8,793 nucleotides of DNA from an uncultured Spirochaetia bacterium (GCA_913053665.1 CAJXGR010000119.1:1-8793), one strand, 5' to 3'; positions 1 through 5,845 are shown, counted from the stretch's first letter. Translations and numbers: made by a program. Notes: generated by a model not told the origin, from the letters alone.

Positions 1-453
1 CATGATAAAGAAGATATATACAAATGGCTTCCAATGAGAGATTCAGGCCAGTCCATTCATTGTCCAAAGTGTGAGAAGATGGAAATGAAGGTCGTTAAGG
101 TCTATGACATTGCTGAAATCGATCTTTGCAATCAATGCGGCGGTCTCTGGTTCGATCAGGACGAGCTTAAAGAGCTTATAAGAAACGAGGAGACTGTGAG
201 GACCTTTGATTTCGCCAGGATATGTGATATTGAGGTTCCTGACACAGTGAATTATAAGCAATGCTTCTGCCCAGTGTGTGAGGATGTGGAACTCAGAAAA
301 CTACCACTCAAGAGGTCTGTGAGTCATTATATCGACCTGTCTGTAGACCATTGCCCTTTATGCTGCGGCTATTTCCTGGATAGAGGGGAGTACAGTCGAT
401 TGGCCTCTCCGGATATGTTATCAGAACTGAGACGCTATTTAGTTTTGCTCTAA
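1..453 (+). CDS. Double zf-TFIIB zinc-ribbon protein, 5' end outside window
   Basis: The reading frame is open from the first base. The first internal ATG is at 34, but nothing resembling a Shine-Dalgarno precedes it and the frame continues upstream (HDKEDIYKWLP), so I treat the gene as 5'-truncated by the window. Counting from that ATG, two zinc ribbons are visible. The first has C10-x2-C13 and C32-x2-C35 followed by GGLWFDQDEL, the signature of the zf-TFIIB family (PF13453). The second has C79-x2-C82 and C107-x2-C110 followed by a diverged GYFLDRGEY. The eight cysteines would bind two zinc ions. Proteins of this family are small and cytosolic, and most have no known function. The transcription-factor name reflects only the fold. 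The domain call is secure and the role is unknown. The ATG at 34 remains possible as the true start. Confidence 0.85.
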   Translation, partial: HDKEDIYKWLPMRDSGQSIHCPKCEKMEMKVVKVYDIAEIDLCNQCGGLWFDQDELKELIRNEETVRTFDFARICDIEVPDTVNYKQCFCPVCEDVELRKLPLKRSVSHYIDLSVDHCPLCCGYFLDRGEYSRLASPDMLSELRRYLVLL

Positions 454-498
454 GGCACTGGGTAGTGACAAATGAATAAGTGATGGGTTTATCCAATC

Positions 499-535
499 GA
501 TTGTAGGGGCAGGTTTTAAACCTGCCCCTACAATC
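499..535. repeat. Perfect 18-bp-arm palindromic repeat
   Basis: GATTGTAGGGGCAGGTTT at 499-516 is exactly reverse-complementary to 518-535, with a single T between the arms. Pairing resumes outside one mismatch (495-497 with 537-539). GC-rich palindromes of the TAGGGGCAGG...CCTGCCCCTA kind occur as dispersed intergenic repeats in many bacterial genomes (established knowledge, not tested here). It lies 45 bases after the stop of the zinc-ribbon gene, so the transcript could fold there and be protected or terminated, but no T-run follows. Confidence 0.75.
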
Positions 536-588
536 AATTATCCCTACCAGACACTGATCTTAAGGGATGCCGTAGGACACTAAAGATT

Positions 589-750
589 TTAGCCGGAGAT
601 CATCTTCTGTGCTTGAAAGATTGTGTAAGCCTGTGCTTTAATGTCTTCCTCCAATTCCTGGAACTGAGTTTCCTGGATGGTTGCCTCATGGCTTAAAATG
701 AGTCTGGTGGCCCAAAGATGAGCTTTTTTTCCTTTGACTTTATCTGTCAT
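589..750 (-). CDS. Small hypothetical protein, 53 aa
   Basis: A 53-codon frame runs from ATG (748-750) to TAA (589-591). A strong Shine-Dalgarno, GGAGGG (754-759), lies just upstream, and a plausible sigma70 promoter (776-805) sits at the right distance before it. The protein begins with the basic stretch MTDKVKGKKAHLWATR and continues as a probable amphipathic helix rich in Glu and Gln (QETQFQELEEDIKAQ), ending in KMISG. I see no signal peptide, membrane segment, cysteine pair or known motif. It is soluble by appearance and mostly helical by composition. I do not recognise the family. The combination of promoter, ribosome site and clean frame argues for a real gene, but conservation elsewhere is untested. 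Confidence 0.6.
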   Translation of the reverse strand: MTDKVKGKKAHLWATRLILSHEATIQETQFQELEEDIKAQAYTIFQAQKMISG

Positions 751-753
751 AAT

Positions 754-759
754 CCCTCC
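754..759 (-). promoter_or_regulatory. Ribosome binding site of the 53-aa gene
   Basis: Read on the minus strand this is GGAGGG followed by ATT and the ATG at 750. It is a near-ideal Shine-Dalgarno with short spacing, and it is the main reason for accepting this very short gene. Confidence 0.6.
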
Positions 760-775
760 AATAGGTGTTTTTATT

Positions 776-805
776 ATTACAATCTTAATTAGAGAAATTT
801 GACAA
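776..805 (-). promoter_or_regulatory. Sigma70-like promoter for the 53-aa gene
   Basis: On the minus strand, TTGTCA (800-805) and TGTAAT (776-781) are separated by 18 bp. Each matches the consensus at five of six positions. The expected start of transcription near 769 leaves a leader of roughly 20 nt that contains the GGAGGG ribosome site. Confidence 0.5.
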
Positions 806-834
806 AGTCTTGATAAATGAACGTATCTTTGGGC

Positions 835-989
835 TAAATAACGTGAGTTCAGAATAAGTTAAAATGGCTAACTTTCTGTCGGACTGGGAAATCCGACCTA
901 CAGGTAGTTAGATAAATCCGTCAGTAACTAGTTTATCACTAGCAACTTTTGTTAGATAGATTCTTATGTTTCGAACTCACGTTAAATAA
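835..989. mobile_element. MITE-like element with TIRs and target duplication
   Basis: TAAATA occurs at 835-840 and again at 983-988 (TAAATAA if one more base is counted). Immediately inside are ACGTGAGTTC (841-850) and GAACTCACGT (973-982), which are perfect inverted repeats. The pairing continues imperfectly inward, with ATAAG at 854-858 against CTTAT at 963-967. The element body is therefore about 142 bp and has no coding capacity. This layout is that of a miniature inverted-repeat transposable element moved by a transposase encoded elsewhere. The interior contains hairpins (868-911 and 928-942). It sits between the divergent promoters of the 53-aa gene and the toxin-antitoxin operon. I cannot name the parental IS family. 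Confidence 0.65.
868..911. repeat. Nested hairpin inside the MITE-like element
   Basis: CTAAC (868-872) pairs with GTTAG (907-911). Inside that, GTCGGA (878-883) pairs with TCCGAC (892-897) around an 8-base loop, and CTGT (876-879) can pair with ACAG (900-903) around a two-base bulge. The core resembles GTCGGA...TCCGAC palindromes that occur as dispersed repeats in other bacteria. It may be a separate repeat that became part of the element. Confidence 0.5.
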
Positions 990-1007
990 ATATTCACGTG
1001 ATGGTAT

Positions 1008-1036
1008 TTGACAAATCCTGGTTATAGTGTTACATT
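1008..1036 (+). promoter_or_regulatory. Promoter of the toxin-antitoxin operon
   Basis: A perfect TTGACA (1008-1013), 17 bp of spacer and TACATT (1031-1036, four of six) lie just upstream of the antitoxin ribosome site. The -35 is only about 20 bp beyond the right end of the MITE-like element. Confidence 0.6.
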
Positions 1037-1045
1037 GTATTACAC
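1027..1045. promoter_or_regulatory. Candidate antitoxin operator over the -10
   Basis: GTGT (1027-1030) and ACAC (1042-1045) form the outer arms of an imperfect dyad. Inside it is the near-palindrome TACA-T-TGTA (1031-1039), which covers the -10 hexamer. Ribbon-helix-helix antitoxins commonly bind such dyads to repress their own operon. The position fits autoregulation, but the site is inferred from symmetry only. Confidence 0.35.
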
Positions 1046-1056
1046 AGGAGTTTTGG

Positions 1057-1275
1057 ATGAAACAAACTATTACCATCAGGATTTCTGATACCTTGAAAAA
1101 AGAATTGAAAGAACTTAGCCGATATGAGAATAAGCCGGTGAGCGACATAATAAGAGATTCATTAAGAAACTATGTTGCCATTCATCGATTTAGAAAGCTT
1201 GGAAATATGACCCTCCCTTTTGCTGAGTCTCAGGGCATTTTAACGGATGAGGATGTTTACAAAGAAATCTCATGA
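1057..1275 (+). CDS. Ribbon-helix-helix (CopG-type) antitoxin, 72 aa
   Basis: The start is the ATG at 1057, preceded by CAGGAG (1045-1050) at 6 nt spacing. A GTG in the same frame at 1027 lies inside the promoter -10 region and is unlikely. Residues 3-8 (QTITIR) form the DNA-contacting beta strand. Two helices follow: one from about residue 10 to 21, the other from P28-VSDIIRDSLRNYV to about residue 43. This is the ribbon-helix-helix layout (RHH_1, PF01402). The C-terminal tail LPFAESQGILTDEDVYKEIS matches the toxin-binding tail typical of antitoxins paired with COG1569 PIN toxins. The dimer should bind the operator near 1027-1045 and cover the toxin active site. The stop codon overlaps the toxin start (ATGA), which indicates translational coupling. 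Confidence 0.88.
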   Translation: MKQTITIRISDTLKKELKELSRYENKPVSDIIRDSLRNYVAIHRFRKLGNMTLPFAESQGILTDEDVYKEIS

Positions 1276-1682
1276 AGCTTGTTCTGGACACCAACGTCCT
1301 TTTTTCTGCCTTTGCAACAAGAGGTTTAGCTAATTCTATTTTTGAACTTTGCTTGGATAGGCATATAATTATCATCAGTGAGCACATTTTGAGGGAACTT
1401 CAAAGAAACCTGCACAAGAAATTGAAAATGCCTGAAGATAAAGTTCAAATGGTAATCGACTATCTTAGGGAAGTATGCACAATAAGTCGTCACACAATCT
1501 TGGAAGACAACATTTGTAGGGATAAAGAAGACGATAAAATACTAGGTCTTTCAGATGAGTCAAAAGCTGATTTTATCATAACGGGGGATAAGGATCTTCT
1601 TGTATTAAAAGAGTTTAACTCAGTTCCAATCATCACCCCCAGAGAGTTTTGGAGTTTACAAAAGACGGATCCTGATGTCTAG
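1272..1682 (+). CDS. PIN-domain RNase toxin (PIN_3 / COG1569), 136 aa
   Basis: This is a single PIN domain of normal length for toxins of this family. The acidic residues expected to hold Mg2+ or Mn2+ are visible: D6 in LVLDTNVL, E42 in ILREL, D87/D88 in RDKEDDKIL, and D106/D108 in IITGDKDLL. The end, VPIITPREFW, is also characteristic of the COG1569 group annotated as toxin components of PIN type. The predicted activity is endoribonuclease cleavage of RNA that inhibits translation when the antitoxin is lost. The RNA target cannot be read from the sequence. The gene starts within the antitoxin stop codon (ATGA) and has no separate promoter. Nothing suggests inactivation: the frame is complete and all acidic positions are present. 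Confidence 0.9.
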   Translation: MKLVLDTNVLFSAFATRGLANSIFELCLDRHIIIISEHILRELQRNLHKKLKMPEDKVQMVIDYLREVCTISRHTILEDNICRDKEDDKILGLSDESKADFIITGDKDLLVLKEFNSVPIITPREFWSLQKTDPDV

Positions 1683-1788
1683 TAATAATGCTAATATATC
1701 TGGAGGCTTTAGAAAGTAATCAATGAAGTAATAGATTGGCAAAAATTATTCTCTCTGTTGGACAAAAAAGCAAGGAAAGCTAGCACTT

Positions 1789-1828
1789 AAAAGCCATGCC
1801 ACTTTGTTGCTTGGTGGTTTAAGCTTTT
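1789..1828. terminator. Possible bidirectional terminator between convergent genes
   Basis: AAAAGC (1789-1794) pairs with GCTTTT (1823-1828), and inside it CCAC (1799-1802) pairs with GTGG (1814-1817) across an interior loop. The arms supply short A/T runs on both sides. It lies between the convergent toxin and deacetylase genes and overlaps the last codons of the latter. The stem is broken and weak. Confidence 0.3.
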
Positions 1829-2529
1829 GGGGTGTCGATCAGAACAAAAGGATCCTGTATTTTCAGGGGTTCAGCCGCTATGAAACCCTGGGCATATTCT
1901 GCTCCTATCATATATCCCAACTGCTTGAACCAGGCAAGGATCATATCATAAAAGCCCGTCTTGAGCGCGTGTGACCCAAACATCTGTGAGTGATGACTTT
2001 GGAGAGCCTTGATCCACTGATCGGCCACTTCGGTGATGTCCACTAGAAATGTGGGCTTCATTTCCCGTGGGAAGAGATAATATAAAATCTGGCTCACCTG
2101 ATGAGGCTCTTCAGAAAGAGGCATCTTACGAAGCCGGGCGAAATTAACAGCGTGAGACGCCATAACACCAGTAACAAGGTGATCCGTATGGCCAATCCCT
2201 CGCCCCGGAACAGCGTCCCAATAAGGTAGGAGAATAATCTTGGGCTTCAGCTTTCGGATGTATTCTGCTACCTTCAGTCGGTTCTCAAAGGAGTCTGTGA
2301 CCTGACAATCCTTGAATCCAATGGTTTCCATATAGTCCACTTCAAGGATTTCAGCGGCCTTACGAGTTTCCTTGTCACGGATGGCCTCATCCCCCCCTGT
2401 TCCCATCTCACCTCGCGTCATGTAAAGGATTCCTGTAGAGTGTCCCTGCTTTTTGGATAAGAGCAAAAGCCCCCCACAACCGATTTCGGCATCGTCTGGA
2501 TGGGGACTGATGGCTAGTAAGTCTATCAT
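1819..2529 (-). CDS. bshB1: BshB1-like PIG-L/LmbE deacetylase, 236 aa
   Basis: This is a PIG-L/LmbE family zinc deacetylase (PF02585). The N-terminal SPHPDDAEIGCGG carries the zinc ligands H10 and D13 and the catalytic base D12. GHTDH at 113-117 supplies the third ligand (H117) and the nearby H114. The length equals that of Bacillus BshB1, and details agree with that subfamily: YYLFP at 150-154, the DITEVADQWIKALQSHHSQM segment, and the C-terminal GAEYAQGF. BshB1 removes the acetyl group from GlcNAc-malate in bacillithiol synthesis, in the cytoplasm. Some family members instead deacetylate other GlcNAc conjugates or mycothiol intermediates, so the substrate is inferred. bshA and bshC are not in the window. 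ATG at 2529 follows AAAGGACAG on the minus strand. A 45-aa membrane peptide gene lies 39 nt upstream and probably shares the promoter at 2741-2769. Confidence 0.85.
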   Translation of the reverse strand: MIDLLAISPHPDDAEIGCGGLLLLSKKQGHSTGILYMTRGEMGTGGDEAIRDKETRKAAEILEVDYMETIGFKDCQVTDSFENRLKVAEYIRKLKPKIILLPYWDAVPGRGIGHTDHLVTGVMASHAVNFARLRKMPLSEEPHQVSQILYYLFPREMKPTFLVDITEVADQWIKALQSHHSQMFGSHALKTGFYDMILAWFKQLGYMIGAEYAQGFIAAEPLKIQDPFVLIDTPKA

Positions 2530-2568
2530 GATGATTTCTGTCCTTTATTCATTGGCTTAAACACCTAT

Positions 2569-2706
2569 TCATCGCACTTTCTTTGACTTAAGAAGTATTC
2601 CTTCTAATACTTCGTCCTGGATGCCCTTCAGTTCACCCATTACGTGATAAATGAAAAGAGCAACAAGTACTGTGATAAGAATAGCCATAATGATTTTTGT
2701 TGTCAT
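2569..2706 (-). CDS. Small single-span membrane protein, 45 aa
   Basis: A 45-codon frame runs from ATG (2704-2706) to TGA (2569-2571). Residues 5-23 (IIMAILITVLVALFIYHVM) form one clear hydrophobic segment. It is preceded by one lysine and followed by a polar tail (GELKGIQDEVLEG) ending in the basic KSKKVR, so a short inner-membrane peptide is likely. A near-consensus promoter (2741-2769) lies upstream, and the bshB1-like gene begins 39 nt after the stop, which suggests co-transcription. The weak point is the lack of a Shine-Dalgarno before this ATG. An internal ATG at codon 7 has none either. I recognise no family. The hydropathy pattern together with the promoter makes a real gene reasonably likely. 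Confidence 0.5.
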   Translation of the reverse strand: MTTKIIMAILITVLVALFIYHVMGELKGIQDEVLEGILLKSKKVR

Positions 2707-2740
2707 ATAGTTGAGTGATACGTGCTATGAGTATATAATA

Positions 2741-2769
2741 AAAATACTATGAATTGCGTTGTATGTCAA
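2741..2769 (-). promoter_or_regulatory. Sigma70-like promoter upstream of the membrane peptide and bshB1
   Basis: On the minus strand, a perfect TTGACA (2764-2769) and TATTTT (2741-2746, four of six) are 17 bp apart, in an AT-rich stretch. Transcription starting near 2734 would read the 45-aa gene and then the deacetylase gene. Confidence 0.55.
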
Positions 2770-2776
2770 TACTTTA

Positions 2777-2812
2777 AGCCCTGTTAGTCATAGGTCGATT
2801 TGTCTTAGGGCT
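2777..2812 (-). terminator. Weak stem after the DUF389 gene
   Basis: AGCCCT (2777-2782) and AGGGCT (2807-2812) are inverted copies just beyond the DUF389 stop codon. The loop is long (24 nt) and no proper T-run follows on the minus strand, so termination here is only possible. It is placed just before the next promoter, where an operon end is expected. Confidence 0.25.
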
Positions 2813-2814
2813 AA

Positions 2815-4047
2815 TTAGTCCATATGAGCTTGTCCCAGGAAGATCATATCGATCTGGACTTTCATATCAAAAAGAGCCGTAATATCCGATTTAAGCCTGG
2901 CGATACGGGTTTTATCAGTTTTCTGAGGGATTACGACAATCGCTTTCACCCGATAGCTATCATGATATTTTTCTATGTTGAGATCAAGTATTGTTGAGTG
3001 TTGAACCGATTGGGTGAGCATTGTACGGATTTTAGCCTGTCTTTCCTTTAGGAAGTAAGTTTCTTTCATGAAGTAACTTAGGGGAACAGCGATCATGACC
3101 AAGAGGATGGACGCCAGTACCACCTTGCGTTTAGCCCGACCTTTCACCTCATCTTTGCCTTCTGTCACGGGATGGATCCGAAGACGCCAGAACACAAGGC
3201 TAGCCGCTAAGGCGATGCTCACCAGGTTGGTCAAATACAATAAAAAAGAACCTATAACAGCCTGAAAGTCATTGAGACCCAGGGAAATGCCCACAGCACA
3301 AATGGGAGGCATGAGAGCCACCGAAATGGCCACTCCCGATATACTGGATGATATTTTGGGGTTAGCATAAGCGTAAGCTCCTACAAAGCCAGAAGCTAAG
3401 GCAATCAATATGTCGTATAAATTGGGGTGGATCCTTGCGTTTATCTGATCATTAAATACAACCCCCGGTATAGCAAGTGTTAAGCCGACTGAGATCATTA
3501 ATACAAAGACTGAGCCAATCAATAAGGTCCATACAGAACGCTTTAACAGCTTTTTATCTCCCCAAATGATACCGAGAGAAAATCCCAAAATGGGCATCAT
3601 CAATGGGGCAATGAGCATGGCTCCGATGATGACGGCAGAGGAGTCCTGAAAAAGCCCAAAGGTAGCAATGAGGCAGGATCCTATTAGCAGAACCAGGAAC
3701 TCTTTATCTAATCTGGCGCCAAGACTGATGGATTCATACAACTGGAGTTTTTCAACTTCTTCATCCTTAGCCTTTTGGTAAGAGCTATAGAGACTCTTGA
3801 CTTTGGTGAAGAAACCCTTGGGTGGCTCTTCATCACTCTCTTTCAGCTCTTTATCCCGATCCCATATCTTCATGATGATAAAGTCGAAAAAACCCGGGAA
3901 CTCGTCTTCCTTAGGCTTGGACTTGGACTCCAGCTTTTCCTCTAAATCCTCCTCGCCGGCCAGATAGTCTATAGCCTTTTTAATTGTCGTTTTATCCTGT
4001 TTATCCTCATCGTTTTCGTCTTTGGAAGGCTCTTCAAGGTCTGCCAT
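2815..4047 (-). CDS. DUF389 multi-span membrane protein with acidic N-terminal extension, 410 aa
   Basis: The hydrophobic core is a clear DUF389 domain (PF04087). Signature stretches are SSAVIIGAMLIAPLMMPILG (136-155), AYANPKISSSISGVAISVAL (226-245) with MPPICAVG after it, and YLTNLVSIALAASLVF (271-286). About seven membrane segments are seen, near 117-133, 137-161, 172-196, 211-228, 236-257, 263-288 and 309-327. A soluble C-terminal domain of about 80 residues follows. Residues 1-113 are hydrophilic and strongly charged, with many Asp, Glu and Lys, and are probably a cytoplasmic, partly disordered region. The family is conserved in bacteria and archaea without an agreed biochemical function; transport is only a guess. 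Start: ATG at 4047, with AAGGAG 13 nt upstream, which is longer than usual spacing. An in-frame stop two codons upstream excludes an earlier start. It is the last gene of the probable four-gene operon, 34 nt after ubiD. Confidence 0.85.
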   Translation of the reverse strand: MADLEEPSKDENDEDKQDKTTIKKAIDYLAGEEDLEEKLESKSKPKEDEFPGFFDFIIMKIWDRDKELKESDEEPPKGFFTKVKSLYSSYQKAKDEEVEKLQLYESISLGARLDKEFLVLLIGSCLIATFGLFQDSSAVIIGAMLIAPLMMPILGFSLGIIWGDKKLLKRSVWTLLIGSVFVLMISVGLTLAIPGVVFNDQINARIHPNLYDILIALASGFVGAYAYANPKISSSISGVAISVALMPPICAVGISLGLNDFQAVIGSFLLYLTNLVSIALAASLVFWRLRIHPVTEGKDEVKGRAKRKVVLASILLVMIAVPLSYFMKETYFLKERQAKIRTMLTQSVQHSTILDLNIEKYHDSYRVKAIVVIPQKTDKTRIARLKSDITALFDMKVQIDMIFLGQAHMD

Positions 4048-4081
4048 AATTTATTTAGTACTCCTTCATGTGTTTGACAGT

Positions 4082-5524
4082 CTATTCAAACAAAGTAGCC
4101 CACATACTGTCTATCTTGTTCTTGACGGACTCAGACATAATCATCTCAGGGGGGTAATCTCTCATGGCTCCTTCATCCTTCCAGCGGGTGGTGGCGTCAA
4201 AACCCATTTTAGCCCCCCCCAAAGAATAGGGGGACGAGTGGTCTAACTGATCCAAAGGGCCATCTATCATGAGAGTGTCCCGTCTTGGGTCAACGTTATT
4301 GCCGAACTTCCACATCACCTCTTCCATATTCTGCACATCCACGTCCTCATCAACAATTACAATGAACTTGGTGAGCATCATCTGTCCCAGACCCCATAAG
4401 CCGCTCATTACCTTCTTTGCGTGGTAGGGATAGTCTTTTTTGATGGACACAAAGACAAAGTTGTGAAAAACCCCAAAGGAAGGGAAGCTCATATCCACTA
4501 TTTCTGGAATCAACAGTCGGAGCATGGGCAGGAAGATTCGTTCTGTCACCTTTCCCATGTATGTGTCTTCCATAGGGGGTTTCCCCACAATAATACTGGG
4601 ATAAATAGCCTGACTCCGTCGCGTGATGGCTGTCACGTGAAAGACCGGAAAATAGTCTTCCATCGAGTAATAGCCCGTATGATCGCCGAAAGGCCCCTCT
4701 AATCGTAAGTCCTCCTCAGGATCGACATAACCCTCTAAGACGATTTCAGCTTCAGCAGGGACTTGAAGGTCTACTGTCTTGCATTGAACCATTTTAATAC
4801 TGTCTTTCATTAAGAAACAGGCAAAAGTAAACTCATCCACAAAGGGAGGAAGGGGAGCCGTGGCCGAAAATATCAGACTGGGAGGCCCACCAAGCACTAC
4901 GGCTATCTCCATTCGCTGCCCCAGCCTCTTGTATTTACGATAATGAACAGCCCCATCATGGTGTTTGTGCCAGTGCATTCCAGTACTGTTCTCGTCAAAG
5001 ACCTGCAGACGATACATCCCTCCATTCAGCCTCTCGGTTTCAGGGTCTTTTGTAATGACGATGGGGAGAGTGATAAAAGGGCCTGCATCTTCCGGCCAGC
5101 ACTGTAAGACAGGTATTTTGGACAAATCCACTTTATCTTCAACAATCTCTTGACACGGAGCTTTTTTCACGGTTTTTGTGTGGTAACTAAAGAGCTTGCC
5201 ATACTTTGGGAAGAGTTTAATCCCTTCTACAAGGCCCTTTGGAGGCTTTATGGTGATGATATCCTGTATTTCTGCGGCTAAGTGTTCTATATCGCTAATA
5301 CCCAGGGATAAGGCCATGCGTCGATCAGAGCCAAAGAGGTTCATGGCTACCGGTATATCGCTTCCCGCAGGGTTGTCAAAGATCACTGCTTTGCCCCTCT
5401 CTTTACAGAGGCGATCTACCACTTCCGACATCTCTAATATTGGACTGATCTCCTTTTTTACATGGAGAACCTCGTTTTCGGCCTCTAAAACCTTGATGAA
5501 CTCAGAAAGATTATGAATACCCAC
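4082..5524 (-). CDS. ubiD: UbiD-family prFMN-dependent decarboxylase, 480 aa
   Basis: This is a full-length UbiD family enzyme (PF01977). LNGGMYRLQVFDENSTGMHW (166-185) is the prenylated-FMN and metal binding segment, with N167 and the conserved R172. LEGPFGDHTGYY (275-286) supplies E276 and D281, matching the Glu-x4-Glu/Asp pair of the catalytic triad. GNNVDPRRD (408-416) and the C-terminal GGAKMGFDATTRW (436-448) are also typical. These cytoplasmic enzymes non-oxidatively decarboxylate aromatic or alpha,beta-unsaturated acids. Close relatives serve ubiquinone or futalosine-type menaquinone synthesis, and others handle aromatic catabolism, so the substrate is open. The cofactor requires UbiX, which is not in the window. 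The start is GTG (5522-5524), with AGGA 7 nt upstream; an in-frame stop 15 nt upstream rules out anything longer. It begins 15 nt after the ferredoxin gene, so the two are surely co-transcribed. Confidence 0.9.
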   Translation of the reverse strand: MGIHNLSEFIKVLEAENEVLHVKKEISPILEMSEVVDRLCKERGKAVIFDNPAGSDIPVAMNLFGSDRRMALSLGISDIEHLAAEIQDIITIKPPKGLVEGIKLFPKYGKLFSYHTKTVKKAPCQEIVEDKVDLSKIPVLQCWPEDAGPFITLPIVITKDPETERLNGGMYRLQVFDENSTGMHWHKHHDGAVHYRKYKRLGQRMEIAVVLGGPPSLIFSATAPLPPFVDEFTFACFLMKDSIKMVQCKTVDLQVPAEAEIVLEGYVDPEEDLRLEGPFGDHTGYYSMEDYFPVFHVTAITRRSQAIYPSIIVGKPPMEDTYMGKVTERIFLPMLRLLIPEIVDMSFPSFGVFHNFVFVSIKKDYPYHAKKVMSGLWGLGQMMLTKFIVIVDEDVDVQNMEEVMWKFGNNVDPRRDTLMIDGPLDQLDHSSPYSLGGAKMGFDATTRWKDEGAMRDYPPEMIMSESVKNKIDSMWATLFE

Positions 5525-5539
5525 ATTATTATCCTGGCA

Positions 5540-5845
5540 TTAATCAGTATTTTCTTCGTTGGGGTCAGGGATGATGATCCTTAAGTCTCTTAACGCATGA
5601 CTCTGGCAAGATAATCGCCAGCCTTGGGCGATTTCATCCTCTGTGAGTCTGAACTTTTCCATAGTATCCAGGGGGGTGATGAACTTTCTTCCCTCCAGAA
5701 CCTGAAATCGGCATGTTCCACAATTCCCTCGCCCTCCACACCGAGAGTTTATAGGGATTTTTAGAATATGAAAGTTGTTTAGCAGGCTGATAGCTGGATT
5801 GTAGTCGACTGTTATACTGAGATTTTCAATGATTATTTTCGGCAT
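5540..5845 (-). CDS. Plant-type [2Fe-2S] ferredoxin, 101 aa
   Basis: This is a single Fer2 domain (PF00111). The cluster ligands are C36, C42 and C45 in the loop SRCGGRGNCGTCRF, plus C80 in WRLSCQSH. The C-x5-C-x2-C spacing is close to the standard C-x4-C-x2-C pattern, with one extra residue. Such C-x5-C loops with GGxGxCGxC occur in the ferredoxin-like domains of oxygenase reductases and related proteins. No FAD or NAD domain is attached, so it is a free electron carrier in the cytoplasm. The gene precedes ubiD by 15 nt and follows the coiled-coil gene by 60 nt. The ribosome site is poor (GAG in GCGAGTTCCATG), suggesting modest expression or coupling to upstream translation. Its partner is not shown by sequence. 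A link with the UbiD enzyme or with prFMN maturation or redox control is inference from position. Confidence 0.88.
   Translation of the reverse strand: MPKIIIENLSITVDYNPAISLLNNFHILKIPINSRCGGRGNCGTCRFQVLEGRKFITPLDTMEKFRLTEDEIAQGWRLSCQSHALRDLRIIIPDPNEENTD

Noticed and set aside
499..535. The palindrome as a single CRISPR repeat
   Set aside because: Only one copy is present, with no spacer periodicity and no cas genes in the window.
1027..1056. A GTG start giving the antitoxin ten extra residues
   Set aside because: This GTG overlaps the promoter -10 region, and the downstream ATG at 1057 has a well-placed CAGGAG.
1713..1790. A 25-codon open stretch (VINEVIDWQKLFSLLDKKARKAS) after the toxin gene
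   Set aside because: It has no usable start codon after the upstream stop and no ribosome site in register, so I treat the region as non-coding or a decayed remnant.
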